Source: Muricea muricata
Lineage: Eukaryota > Cnidaria > Anthozoa > Malacalcyonacea > Plexauridae
Assembly (NCBI GenBank): GCA_963855995.1
Contig: OY979724.1
Location: 7,355,772 to 7,419,771 of the forward strand
Direction of reading: 5' to 3'
Length of the DNA: 64,000 bases
The number at the start of each line of letters is the position of its first letter. Position 1 is the first letter of the stretch. Both the position numbers and the translations under genes were made by a program. The notes beneath the pieces were generated by a model. That model did no database searches. It was not told where the DNA came from and was given only the letters and a program-made list of their open reading frames with translations. Below are positions 42,130-53,007 of this stretch, piece after piece.

Positions 42130-45100
42130 GAAAGATAATTATATCAAATATTTCAACCAAGCAAAGTGAAAGTAGTGCTAGAACTAGTGAGTATAGAAAT
42201 ACGGAAAAAGAAGCAGACATAACGAGTCAAGAGAGAAAAGAAAAGTTAGACTTGAAAAAATGAGAGAATATGATTATTCAAACAGACGAAATGAGACAAC
42301 TGAGCAAAGAGAAGCTAGACTTGCCCAAATGAGGGAAAACAAGAATATCAAGAAAGACTGAAGACTGAAAAACAAATGAAACTGTAGAACAAAGGAAAGC
42401 TCGACTTGCAAAAATGAAGGAATGTAATAGCTCAAAAAGACAAAATGAGCCCACTGAACAAAATGAAGCTAGACTTGCAAAAGAGCGTGAAAGAAAGAGA
42501 GCTTCTAGAAAAAGAGCACAGGGTGAGAAAAAAGATAATTACAGCTCACATCCAATTGGAGAAGGAACTTCAAATCCTGTAAGTAATCACTTTCCAAATA
42601 AAAATATTGATGAATTAGCCCTTGTTAGGAAGTTTCATAACTCTGTGTCTGCTGGACCATTGTATATTTGCACTTGCTGTGACCAATTATGGTATAAACA
42701 TTCTGTCTGAAAACAACATTACAGCAGACCGAATAAGACTGATCAATCCTGACATAACCAAGTATCTCCAAAGTATAAAAACTGTTGATGATATTGAGTG
42801 GATTTGTCAAACCTGCAACAATCACTTAAAGAAAGGAAGAATTTCTTCTTGTGCAATAGCTAAAGGCATGCAATTTCCAGAAAAATCTTCTTTCTTTGAT
42901 CTTAATGAACTAGAATGTCGACTTATTGCTCCTCGGTTAGCATTTCAAAAGATTTTTCAGGCACCAAGGGGTGGTCAACTCAAAATTACTTGTAGAATTG
43001 TTAATATTCCAGCAGATGTAAACAGCACTGTTAATGTGCTTCTTAGATTGCCTTATGAGACTGGTACAATTAAAATTCAACTTAAGCGAAGGTTGCAGTA
43101 CAAAAGTTCTGCACTTTCACTGAATATACGACCTCACAAAGTAATGCAAGCAGCTGCATGGTTGGTCAATACAAGCTCTTTGTATGAAGGCCAGAGAATA
43201 ACCATTGACCAGAATTGGCTGAGAAGTTTGCCAGTATCAGCAGATGAGACTTGTGACACTGTTGAAACACAAAATGATGCAGATGATGAATCAACATAAA
43301 AAATTCCAGATGATCAATGGAGTGAAGATGAAGCTGAAATACCAGCAGGGACAACAGATAGTATATTGACTACCTCAGATTTTGTAAGTGATAATGAAAA
43401 ACAGGAAATATATAATTTTGCACCTGGTGAGGGTAACAAACCATGTGTATTTAGGGATCAGTTCTCTGAAGAAATGGCTTATCCAGGAATATTTCTTGGA
43501 CAAAAAAGACCTGATGACAAAGAAAGGTTGAGAAATGTTCATTATAGTGAAATATGTAAATCAGAGTTAAGAAGATGTGTGTTGAAAATATATTCTTCAA
43601 AGCTGGGAAACTTCAAATGAAGTTTTTGATAGGACAATCACAAATTGCACTGCAAAAGCAAAATGGGAAACAGAACATTAACAGCTGGAGTTTTAAAAAT
43701 AACTGAAGGTTTGCAAAATTTAATTAACCATGATGATGGTTTCAGATTCTTGAAGACATTAAGAGGTTCACCCCCTTACTTTGAAAAAGCCAAAAAGGAC
43801 TTGTTTGCAATGGTTCGACAATTACGACCAGCTTCATTATTTTGCAGTTTTTCTTCTGCAGAAACGAAGTGGAATCACCTATTGAGAATTCTTGGTAAGT
43901 TTAATTAATCACAAAGACTATAGTGGTGAAGAACTGAATAATCTTACTTGGGAGAAGAAATGTCGACTGATTCAAAGTGATCCAGTAACTTGTGCTAGAC
44001 ATTTTGATTTTCAATTCAATACTTTCTTGAAAGATGTCTTAATGAGCGAACTGGCTCCTTTAGGAAAAATGAAAAATTTGTTTCATAAAGTCGAGTACCA
44101 GCAGCGAGGATCACCTCACATTCATATGTTGATTTGGCTTGACAATGCACCAGTGTTTGCTGTTGATAAAAATGAAGATGTTATTGCATACATTGATCGT
44201 ATAATTACATGTCGTAAGCCAGAAAGCGACCCTGAGTTACAAGATCTTGTTAACAGACGACACACCAGCACTCATACTTGCAGGAAAAACTCAAAAAATA
44301 TTTGTAGATTTAACTATTCACAACCACCTATAAGGTGTACTCAGATTATTTACCCCCCTTGATAATGATACCTCTCCAGATGTTGCTAAATCTAGCAAAG
44401 AAATGTGGAAGAGCATGAAGAATAAATTAAATGATTTTAAAGAAGGTAAAGACATCACGTTTGATGAATTGCTACAAGAATTAGATGTTTTAGAACGTCA
44501 ATATATCCTTGCAATACGGTGATCTTTGAACTCTCCCACCATCTTTTTGAAAAGAAGTCCAAATGAATTACGAATTAACAATTAAGCAAAAGAGGGAAAC
44601 ACAAACATTAAACAGCAAGTTCGCGATGTTGGTAACAAGTTTTCGAATTCGGTAGAAATCAGTGCACAAAGAAGCAGTCTATGTGGTTCTTCAACTGCCT
44701 ATTAGAAAGGCATCACGCAGTGTCGTCTTCATTAATACATTTACCTGCAGAACGAGTAGAGTTGTTAATACCTTTAAGTGAAATTGAAAATCTATCAGAT
44801 GATTGTGAAGAAATTCAGTTCAGTGGTCTTTTAAAAAGATACATTGAGCGTCCTGAATGTATGCAAAATATAACATTAGCTGATTGGGCTGCTTGGTATG
44901 ATTCTTGTGGTAAAAAGGGTTACAGAAAAACAAACAAAAAGTGGGATGTCGATAATCTGCTCTTGACGATGAGTTGCTTAATGATAATCCAGGTGTTTCT
45001 ACTGGAAATAAAGAATTGAAAAAAAAGGACTCAAGCGAGAATAATCCGTAGGGTCTGGTTTAATAAAGAAGCTCAACCTGAAAAACATTATCGTGAGTTG

Positions 45101-45275
45101 TTAATGCTTTTTTCTTCTTGGCGAAATGAAGAAACTGATTTACTACAAAACTACTCCACGTTCGAAGAGCACTACTTAGCTTGACGTGACGAATTAAGCG
45201 AACAAATGCAACAGTATGCGATATGCTGCGAGGACCTGAATGAGGTTGGGAACCATCTAAAAGAATGTTAGTCCG
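42130..45275 (+). pseudogene. Helitron Rep protein remnant, plus strand, many breaks
   Basis: A repetitive N-terminus (42230-42510) has several EQ-EARLA-M/K units. After a frameshift near 42708 comes the conserved N-terminal region (LYICTCCDQLWYKHSV, then WICQTCNNHLKKGR, GMQFP, 42640-43270). A spacer (43366-43620, ICKSELRRC) and the Rep domain follow, with the HUH-type motif in QRGSPHIHMLIWLD (44100-44140), CRFNYS and a stop near 44362. Scattered frames (AERVELL, LADWAAWYDSCG, AQPEKHYRELLMLFSSWR) lead to about 45275, where it ends before any helicase motif. Helitron Rep proteins nick DNA for rolling-circle transposition. This copy has at least six disruptions. Confidence 0.8.
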
Positions 45276-45808
45276 TGGGCTGTGCACTGAAAAAGTTGCT
45301 AGAAGTCGAATTCCGTTGCCGTCATCACGGTGCTAAGATAACTTCCTGCTATTTTATAGAATTCGATGTGCTGAATTCAAATTTTGTTGTTCCCACTCAC
45401 GTAACTCCGCAGTTTTTTCGTAAACGGCAATCGAAGTTACTTCGTTTCGGCCATTTTTGATTTGGTGGCACCTTTCATTTTACGGTTTTTTAACATGAAG
45501 TATTCGACGTCATATTGCACCGCAAGCTTATAAACAAACTCAGTTCCGCTCGATCTTTTTATTTCGACACGAATACAACCCTTTAAAAGACAGGGAATCA
45601 GCTATAAATCATGTAAGTTATTTTATGATCATTAAATAAGAGTAGATAATGTCGAGGATAATGTTTTTACAATTTTTCATATCACAGTATACATATTGAT
45701 ATAACAGTATTTATTACTGAAATGTATATCCTGTTAAAATATTCCATAATAGTACTATTGAACATTTTATATTAAACTACTTATTTAGTGTATACATGTA
45801 TTTACAAG
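45276..45808. other. No gene recognised
   Basis: AT-rich sequence after the truncated Helitron. No inverted repeats or coding frames of note. Confidence 0.4.
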
Positions 45809-46123
45809 TTAAAAAATTTCGTCATCGCTTGACCATTCAGGAGATTTGACAAGCTCATTTTTACAGTTTGTGCAGTCAATACATTGGCACATATCATTAC
45901 ATGTGTTTAATGCTTTTTTGCAGGAGCACTGTTTGGTTGTGCAACCTATTTTACACTTACAATTACAATTTGCAAGCAAAGCATCTGGGGCACAGTTTAA
46001 TTTCCAGCCATGGTTGACCGGGCTTGGGGCATCAATGCTACAGCTTGTAGATTGCTTCCATACTGCTGCTTGATAATTGGCTCTCTGGAGATGCTTTAGA
46101 AGGCAATCTTTATTTGGTGGCAT
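45809..46123 (-). pseudogene. Cysteine-rich C-terminal exon of a transposon-type gene
   Basis: The frame from ATG 46123 (MPPNKDCLLKHLQRANYQA) is followed by PSPVNHGWKL and a dense cysteine region (NCNCKCKIGCTTKQCSC, then CNDMCQCIDC) before an acidic end. The LPP-x-L-HL-RANYQA...PSP..GW...CxCxxxC order is one I recall as the C-terminus of repeated genes in cnidarians and arthropods. As nothing upstream continues it in this window, it appears to be an orphan last exon. Confidence 0.4.
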
Positions 46124-46256
46124 ATAAGAATCAGAAAACTTCTCAAGTCAGAACATGTTGTACCGTAGAACATTGGCACTGGATTCATTTTTTGCCTTGT
46201 ACAATTTTCATACAGATGCTTGTATTTCCTTTTCAAACTGCTCATCAAAGGAAAAT

Positions 46257-46848
46257 TCAGCTCCCAGGGAGGTTAATACAGCCACAGATGTTGGCTCATG
46301 CAATAGGATATTCTATAAAGATACTTTACTGTAACCATGAAATGAGCTGGTTGAATCACATCCTAGAAATTACCAAACGAGTAACCTTTGAGAATTATGT
46401 ACAACCCCCCTCCCCCCCCACTGAAGAAAGGACACTAATCCCTTCCCCCCTACACATGTCATTTTATTGTACATTTTATTAAGAGAATTCCTGTGAGTGG
46501 AGCATGGAACTATTCAGACATGGCCACGAATGATAATGAATTGTGACCATATATGCAATGCACACCAGATTCAGTCAGATGCACTCAGACAACCCCCTCC
46601 CCTATTCTAAATGTTTCAAGTGTTTAAAGCAGGAGGTGTTGTCTAATCCTTGCGACCAAACCTGATCACACTGCGTATGATATAAGAATGTGTTATTCAT
46701 ACATTACCAGTAAGTGCATAAAATCCATATACTCTATGTCAAGTATTCTAAGATGTGATTCAACCAGCACATTTCATGGTTACAGTAAGATATCTTCATG
46801 GAACATCCTATTGCATAACCCAACATCTGTGGCTGAATTAACCGGATC
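46257..46848. mobile_element. About 590-bp element with 110-bp inverted repeats
   Basis: The left arm (GCCACAGATGTTGGCTCATG ... CTGTAACCATGAAATGAGC) and the complement of the right arm (GCCACAGATGTTGGGTTATG ... CTGTAACCATGAAATGTGC) match over about 110 bp with under 15% difference. Its right end abuts the left terminus of the Merlin element. Pyrimidine-rich runs lie in the middle. No coding frame. Confidence 0.65.
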
Positions 46849-48406
46849 AATTTAAGTTAAAGCTCCCCTCCCCTATGCATAGTGTGGCGTATATTTAAAT
46901 AACAAAATTTCGCATTTGAATATACGCCTCCTTTAAACAAGCGTTAATTTTCCGTATTATCGTTCCTATTTGTTTTGAAATTGCACATACTCATATTTGA
47001 CGAAACTGAAAGGAGATACTTTATAATTATATAAAATAACAAATTTCAGTATTGCACACTGTTTTAACACGCTTGTTTTCGCACCTTTCGTGTATTGTTT
47101 TAAAGGCCGGATTGACAGTGGTAACTTTTTGTATGGTCTTTACTCTTGGTGGATTAAAGTGGTAAAGTTTTTATTGTCTTGATGGATTAAAGTGGTCATA
47201 TTTTTTGTAAACAAATGCAAATTAGCGAGTAATGATTTTATTACAAAGGACTTGCGTCTGTAACACGCATAGCCAATAATATGCGCTTTAGCTGTGCTGT
47301 CTTGATACTGTGTTGATCAAGACAACCTCATATTTGGTCGATGAGTCATCACTAAAGTTCATTATAAAAAGACCTCAAAATGCTAGTTAACCATACTGCC
47401 AGTATATCTCCGACGCGACAACACAAGCGAAAGAAAGCATGTCTCTTCACGGCGAACTTCGAGAAGTCATCTTTGGCGAGGATCAAGAAATGAGGATGGT
47501 TTGGCTACAACAGCGTGGTCTCATCGCAAGTCAGAAGACCTGTAAAAAATGCGACAGCGATATGCGTTTCGGGGCAAAGTCTGATGTGACAGACGGATTT
47601 GTGTGGCGCTGCAAGCGCAAAGGTTGTAAAACAATTGTTTCTGTCCGAGACGGCTCGTTCTTCAAGAAGTCGAAATTGCCCATGAGTAAACTGCTTCATT
47701 GCATTTACTTGTGGGCACTTGAGACTTCGATCGTAAGTGCTACAGCGCAACTAGCCGTTGATTTTTACAACTTTTTGCGTGAAGTTTGCAGCACCGCATT
47801 AATCCGTAATCCGGTGCAACTTGGCGGACCTGGTCGCATTGTTCAAATCGACGAGTCTCTCTTCGCGCACAAGCCGAAGTATCACAGAGGGAGAGCTCCT
47901 CAAAGCGAGATTTGGGTGTTTGGAATGGCAGACTGCACAAGCAACCCCACTGTTGGTTTTATGCAGATCGTAGATCGCCGAAACGCCGAAACGCTCCTGC
48001 CAATTATACAGCGCCATATTCTGCCTGGCTCGATCGTGTATTCCGACCAGTGGGCTGCATACAATCGTGTGGGAAACATCGCTGGCCTTGAACATCACAC
48101 CGTAAACCATACGCTGCATTTTGTAGATCCTGTTACAGGTGTTCATACCCATCTGGACGAGTTCATGTGGCGAGAGCGAGCGGAAGCAGACAAATTCAAT
48201 GCAATTTTAAATGAAATTGCGCTGCAATATCGGGTGAACGGATGAAGAATTTAAAGACGAACAAAGGATTAAAAAACGTTTCCTTTTGGAACCAACAAAT
48301 ATATAAAAGAAGTTTAAACAAGTTTGCGATATTTTTGACGTTTTTAACTTTGTTATTTCATATTATAAAGGGGCGGCGTATACTCAAATGACCATTTAGA
48401 TGCTTC
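46844..48406 (+). mobile_element. Merlin-type transposon, right end lost
   Basis: The left terminus GGATCAATTTAAGTTAAAGC is matched by the complement of the right terminus of a second partial copy at 58938-59117. The element contains an intact ISXO2-like transposase. Sequence identical in outline to 58938-59063 runs to 48406 (CAAATGACCATTT), where it joins the Helitron helicase remnant, so about 55 bp of the right inverted repeat is missing here. Confidence 0.7.
47439..48245 (+). CDS. Merlin/ISXO2-like DDE transposase
   Basis: An intact frame of 268 residues starts at ATG 47439. An N-terminal zinc ribbon (CKKCDSDM, then WRCKRKGCKT) precedes the catalytic domain. The acidic residues are in IVQIDESLFAHKPKYHRGR (D), IVYSDQWAAY (D) and HTHLDEFMWRE (E). 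This is the architecture of bacterial IS1595/ISXO2 transposases and the animal Merlin superfamily. The length is close to that of known relatives and there is no frameshift, in contrast to most transposases in the window. The right inverted repeat is missing, so mobility of this copy in cis is doubtful, though it could supply protein in trans. Confidence 0.85.
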   Translation: MSLHGELREVIFGEDQEMRMVWLQQRGLIASQKTCKKCDSDMRFGAKSDVTDGFVWRCKRKGCKTIVSVRDGSFFKKSKLPMSKLLHCIYLWALETSIVSATAQLAVDFYNFLREVCSTALIRNPVQLGGPGRIVQIDESLFAHKPKYHRGRAPQSEIWVFGMADCTSNPTVGFMQIVDRRNAETLLPIIQRHILPGSIVYSDQWAAYNRVGNIAGLEHHTVNHTLHFVDPVTGVHTHLDEFMWRERAEADKFNAILNEIALQYRVNG

Positions 48407-50994
48407 TAAGTCTGCTAAGGGCAACGTAATGCATGTGTTCTCGTTTAGATGATGGAAGGTCAACAACTGCTTCATCTAATTTATCTCCCTGACAACAATG
48501 AATAGTTTTGGCTGCAGATGGTCTTAAAGGAAATTGCTTACGAAGGACTTGCATTGGGTGCCTTCTGAACTGTCTTGTAACCTCTAAAATTGGAACCCAA
48601 TGTCTATCAATATTTTGGTTGTAAAGATGAGAATATTCTTTGCGATATTTAACCTTTTATTTTAACCTTCTCATTTGTGGATTTGTGAAAAATGTCATGA
48701 TTATTTTGATCCACTGCTATATTAGTACTGATTGAATAGGTGAGTTGAATTCATGGGATAACCGGGATGCTGCGGACTAAGATTCAGAATTCTTTTTTTC
48801 AAAACTGCAATGTCTGCTTCAGTGTGTTTCCCTTCTCTAATTCGATTTGAAATTTCAGCAAAGTCTTTGTCTTCTCTTTGTCTCATTACTTCGGATAATT
48901 CAAACATTTGAAAATACTGTTGCCAGAGATTTGTCGCTAATGCGGTATAGCCATCTTTTGAGTTCTCAAATATCCACTGATCAAAAACTGGTTTTGAAAC
49001 AAGTCACCAACAGTTATTATGCTAAGACTACCAAAAGGTTCTTTGTGCCCATAATTTGTTGCAATCGTACGTCAAGAAAATTAAACATCCCACTGCCTAC
49101 CATTGATATCTCGTCAATAAACACGACTTGCATTCTCTGTAACTGAGCTCTTATGGTGTTCAGTCTGTCTCTATCAAGTGTGCAATAGTTAAAACCTCCG
49201 TTTGCAGGAATCTTAAAGGCAGAATGAAGTGTATTTCCTCTTATGTTAAATGCAGCTTTGCCTGTTGGGGCCACTTTTACAACACTGATATCATCAGGAT
49301 CATTTTCAGTTTGAGCATTCATCGTGTAAGAGATTCATACAAAGCATTTGTGACAGTACTTTTACCAACTCCAGAGCCCCCGCTTAAAAACAGTCTTAAC
49401 GGAAGCTTATCAGTCTTGACAGAGTTTAGTACATGATAAAAAAATTCTTTTTGTTTGACATTAAGTGATTGCACTAGTTTCCTAAAATCAGCATCTTTCA
49501 GTCTCTTCACCACAAGTTCTTCATCGTCATTTGTTCTTGGATATATACCAATATCATTAATCAAGTCATACTCAGCATGTTGCTTATCTTTTCCTTGATC
49601 AAAGCAACCAAATAATTCGCTCAATTTTGAATCAATCTCTCTGTCTTGTTCATCTCGATATTGTGCATTGGGAGCAACTATGTTATCGGATTCCTCACTT
49701 TCAATATCTTGTAGCTACTGCTTGATCGAGAACGTCGGTATGATTTTGGTATTGTTTTCTGCTTTGCTTAATCTCATCTTTGACAACCTGAAATCGATCT
49801 TGGTAAGTTTGAAAGTCTTTCAGAAGATCCGTAGTTTCATTTCTCCAAGCAGTGTAAAGCATTATTTGTTCTCTATAGTAATTTTCTGGATCTTTGTTTT
49901 TATTGAATCTCGCAGAAGGTATTATCCTCGGTTTTTGTCGTTTCACCAGCGTTATTCCTCCTTTCATTTCATATTTGTCGTTCTCAGACGTTTGCTCCTA
50001 ATCGCATACATCATCATCTAAATTATCATCAATAATACTCTCTGGAAGATAATCATCTGCACAAGGTGAACTTGTTTTAAGGTGTCTCTGTTCGTTACTC
50101 TCACTTTTGCAGTTATACCACGCAACAAAATCTGCCAAGCATACGTTTTCCATTTGCTTTGATCGTCGCTGATATCTTTTGATAACGTTGTCTCACCTTG
50201 CTTGCAATATTCTTATTGCCTTCTTTTTCCTCCTCACATGCCTTACGAAGCAACTTGCTCATTCCTCTCTGACCTTTGGTAATATATGAAAGGATGTAAA
50301 CAGAACAAGCATATGGATCTAGTACGAACTGAATATCCATGTTAGCTCGCCAAGCTTTGAGTAAATGTGGATTGTAGCAATTGATTCTAATCTCAGAGGG
50401 CGATCGCTTGAACAACAAAGTACTATGTTTAAGAGTAAGTCTTATAGCCTTTATGTATTGCTACTCCGTTAAATCTAATTTTTCCAGGAATTTAACAAAA
50501 GTCATGGTTTCATCTGCGTTTTTCGAGTTTAACAACGATTGTATTCGTCCTAAAGCTTCCTTTAGCACATCGGCAACATTTTCGTCAAGGTCACTCTCAG
50601 ACAAAGTCTCTAAAATCACAGTTCTTGGCATTGGTGGCAATGGAAAATTAAATCTGCAAATAGCACGACCTTTTTTCTTACAGGTCTTAGAGTGCTTATG
50701 TCTTTGCAGATTTAAGAGTTCGCTTAAATCTTCTGAGTCAGCTTTGCATGAAATATAGCTATCTACGAACTTAATAATATGTCCATCACCATCTCTACCA
50801 TACTCCGGTGCATTTTTTATCCAGAATAGTCCGTGGATATGTGGAGAACCTCTTTGCTGAAATTCAACACGATAGAAAAAGTCAATAACTTCTCCAATTG
50901 GTTGACATGAACTTTTAATGAAGTCATGAATAAATAATTGTATCATATGTTCAAAATTTCTGGCACATGATGATGTAATTGATGTAATTGTCAT
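48407..50994 (-). pseudogene. Helitron Rep-helicase remnant, minus strand, truncated at both ends
   Basis: Starting inside the Rep domain at 50994 (CARNFEHMIQLFIHD) it carries the HUH motif in QRGSPHIHGLFWIK (near 50850), CRFNFPLPPMPRT and, after breaks near 50440 and 50110, linker frames. The PIF1-type helicase follows: Walker A in GGSGVGKST (near 49380), then a shift near 49320 to VAPTGKAAF and Walker B VFIDEISMVG (near 49110), FELSEVMRQ (near 48900), and the C-terminal KTIHCCQGDKLDE and ALSRLRS at 48530-48415. It ends abruptly at the Merlin sequence. Helitrons replicate by rolling circle using this Rep-helicase. At least four frameshifts. Confidence 0.85.
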
Positions 50995-51017
50995 TTTTCA
51001 AAATCGTCAGAAAATGA

Positions 51018-52077
51018 ATGACCCTAAGACCCACGCATTGTCTTATTCGCTACTATTTTAATTGTGGATTCACGTACCGAAGCATTGTTGCAGTACTCGA
51101 AAAGCGGCACAATTTTCCAATTTCGTACAGCACATTGAAATTACGCTTAAAACAGTTCAATTTGAGAAGACGTACTGTAGCATATGACGAGGAAATTGTA
51201 CATGAAAGAATTTCGCAGTTGCTGGATGGGCCTGAATGTATGGCTGGCTATCGGACCGTTTGGCATACGCTACGGAAAGAAGGTATTCAAGTACCTAGGC
51301 TAGTCGCGCAACAAAAACTAAAAGAATTAGATCCCAAAGGTTGTGAAATGCGTAAACGGAAGGTCCTAAGACGGCGTCATTACAAAAATCCTGGTCCAAA
51401 TTATATCTGGCATGTGGACGGGTACGATAAACTTAAGCCATATGGTTTTCCTATACATGGTGCAATTGATGGCTGTAGTAGGAAAATCATGTGGCTGAAA
51501 GTTGCCAGGTCAAATAATTTACCAGAAATTCCTGCTACATTTTATCTTGATTCTGTTTCTGAAAATGGAGGATGCCCATTCAAAGTCCGCTCAGACTGTG
51601 GTACAGAAAATCATTGCAGCTATGCAGTGTGAGTTTAGAAATGATGTGATAGCACATAGTTTTGGTCAGTCAGTTGCTAACCAGCGCATTGAAGGCTGGT
51701 GGGCATTCTTTAGAAGAAACCGTTCTACATGGTGGATTAACTTTTTCAAAGGTTTGATAGAAAGTCAAGTCCTGTCATAAGGAAACGAGATGGAAATGGA
51801 ATGCTTATGGTTCTGTTTTGCTGCTGTAATTCAGAAAGATCTTGATGTAGCAAAGGAACATTGGAACACACATTACATCAGAAAGTCACGTTACAACACT
51901 GTTAGTGGCAGACTAGATGAGCTCTTTTATACACCAGAGTCATATGGGGGTGAGAATAATCTTCTTAATCATGTGCCTTTGAATCAAATCCATTTTGTTT
52001 CTGACAACTTATTGCAATTTGAAGAAGAGGAAAATTTGTATCAAAATTACTTTCAGTATTTATTTGATGGCCTGTAA
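51018..52077 (+). pseudogene. Integrase-like (DDE) transposase, copy 2, two breaks
   Basis: ATG 51018 gives an HTH-like N-terminus (YRSIVAVLEKRHNF, STLKLRLKQF) aligned with copy 1. The DDE residues are in IWHVDGYDKL, RSDCGTEN and NQRIEGWWAFF. A frameshift near 51610 and a TAA near 51778 separate the last parts; the C-terminal part (HYIRKSRYNTVSGR, then an acidic tail) ends at 52077. Most of the copy 1 protein can be aligned by eye, with about half the residues shared in the core. Same predicted role as copy 1. Confidence 0.8.
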
Positions 52078-53007
52078 CTCTAGAAACCTTCTACATGGCA
52101 GGATGGATTAAACATCTATAGAAGACTAATGGATATTGCAAGCAGAGAACAGTAATATCAACATGGTAGCTAGCAATTTAAAACATACCAGTAGTGGCAC
52201 TATGAAGGACTGTGGTGGAACATGTGATTTCCACTTCAATAGTTTTCTAATTCATTTGGACCTAGTCTTTACAAAATAAGTATAGACACTTCCTGAATTT
52301 GCCTGAGTGTACACAAAACAATAGCTTGAAGTCAAGGTGGGATATGAAAGCTACCGAAAAGAAGAAGTTTTTATGCTCACAGAATAAATTCAGGAAGTGT
52401 CTATTCTCTAGTTGAAATGACCATCTGCTTGTCAACATACTGTACTTTTATTTTTCCACCGCAAATTGCTTTTAAAATTGTTATGATTTAAAAAATACAA
52501 TTAAAAACATGGGGATAAATTGCGATACCATTGCCAGAATTTAATTTTTAAAAATTTGGTACTTACGTAGATAAAGCAGTACTTAGGTACTGCTTTATAT
52601 TATTGTGATATTCTTTGTCCTATAAAGATAATAATTATCTAAGATTTCAGGTGAAAATCTGCAATTCTCACATTTTTTGAAAAGTGCAAGGAGCCACAAA
52701 ATTAAGTTCAAACTATTTTATGCAATAACTAACTGTATGTTATAAATACATTGTAATCCATCAACATTGCTCCTTCAAAAAACGTACGTGATTAACAAGC
52801 ATCAAACTTATAACAAAATATTAATGTAAACAACAGTAAAATCAAGTACATACAAACAGCTACTAATCTCCATTATCCTTGCACAATAAGAATATGTAAT
52901 GTTCTTGTTTCCATACACCATATTTACATCAATTACCCTAAAATCTTTTTCACTGTAAAAACTGGCATTATACCATTTTTTCCAACCTGTTCCTATTGTG
53001 AGTTGAT
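52078..53007. other. Intergenic space between integrase and HECT-like genes, copy 2
   Basis: Non-coding. It contains a 19-bp perfect inverted repeat pair (52282-52300, 52386-52404, ATAGACACTTCCTGAATTT) about 120 bp across, and a hairpin AAAGCAGTACTTAGGTACTGC near 52577. Confidence 0.5.
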
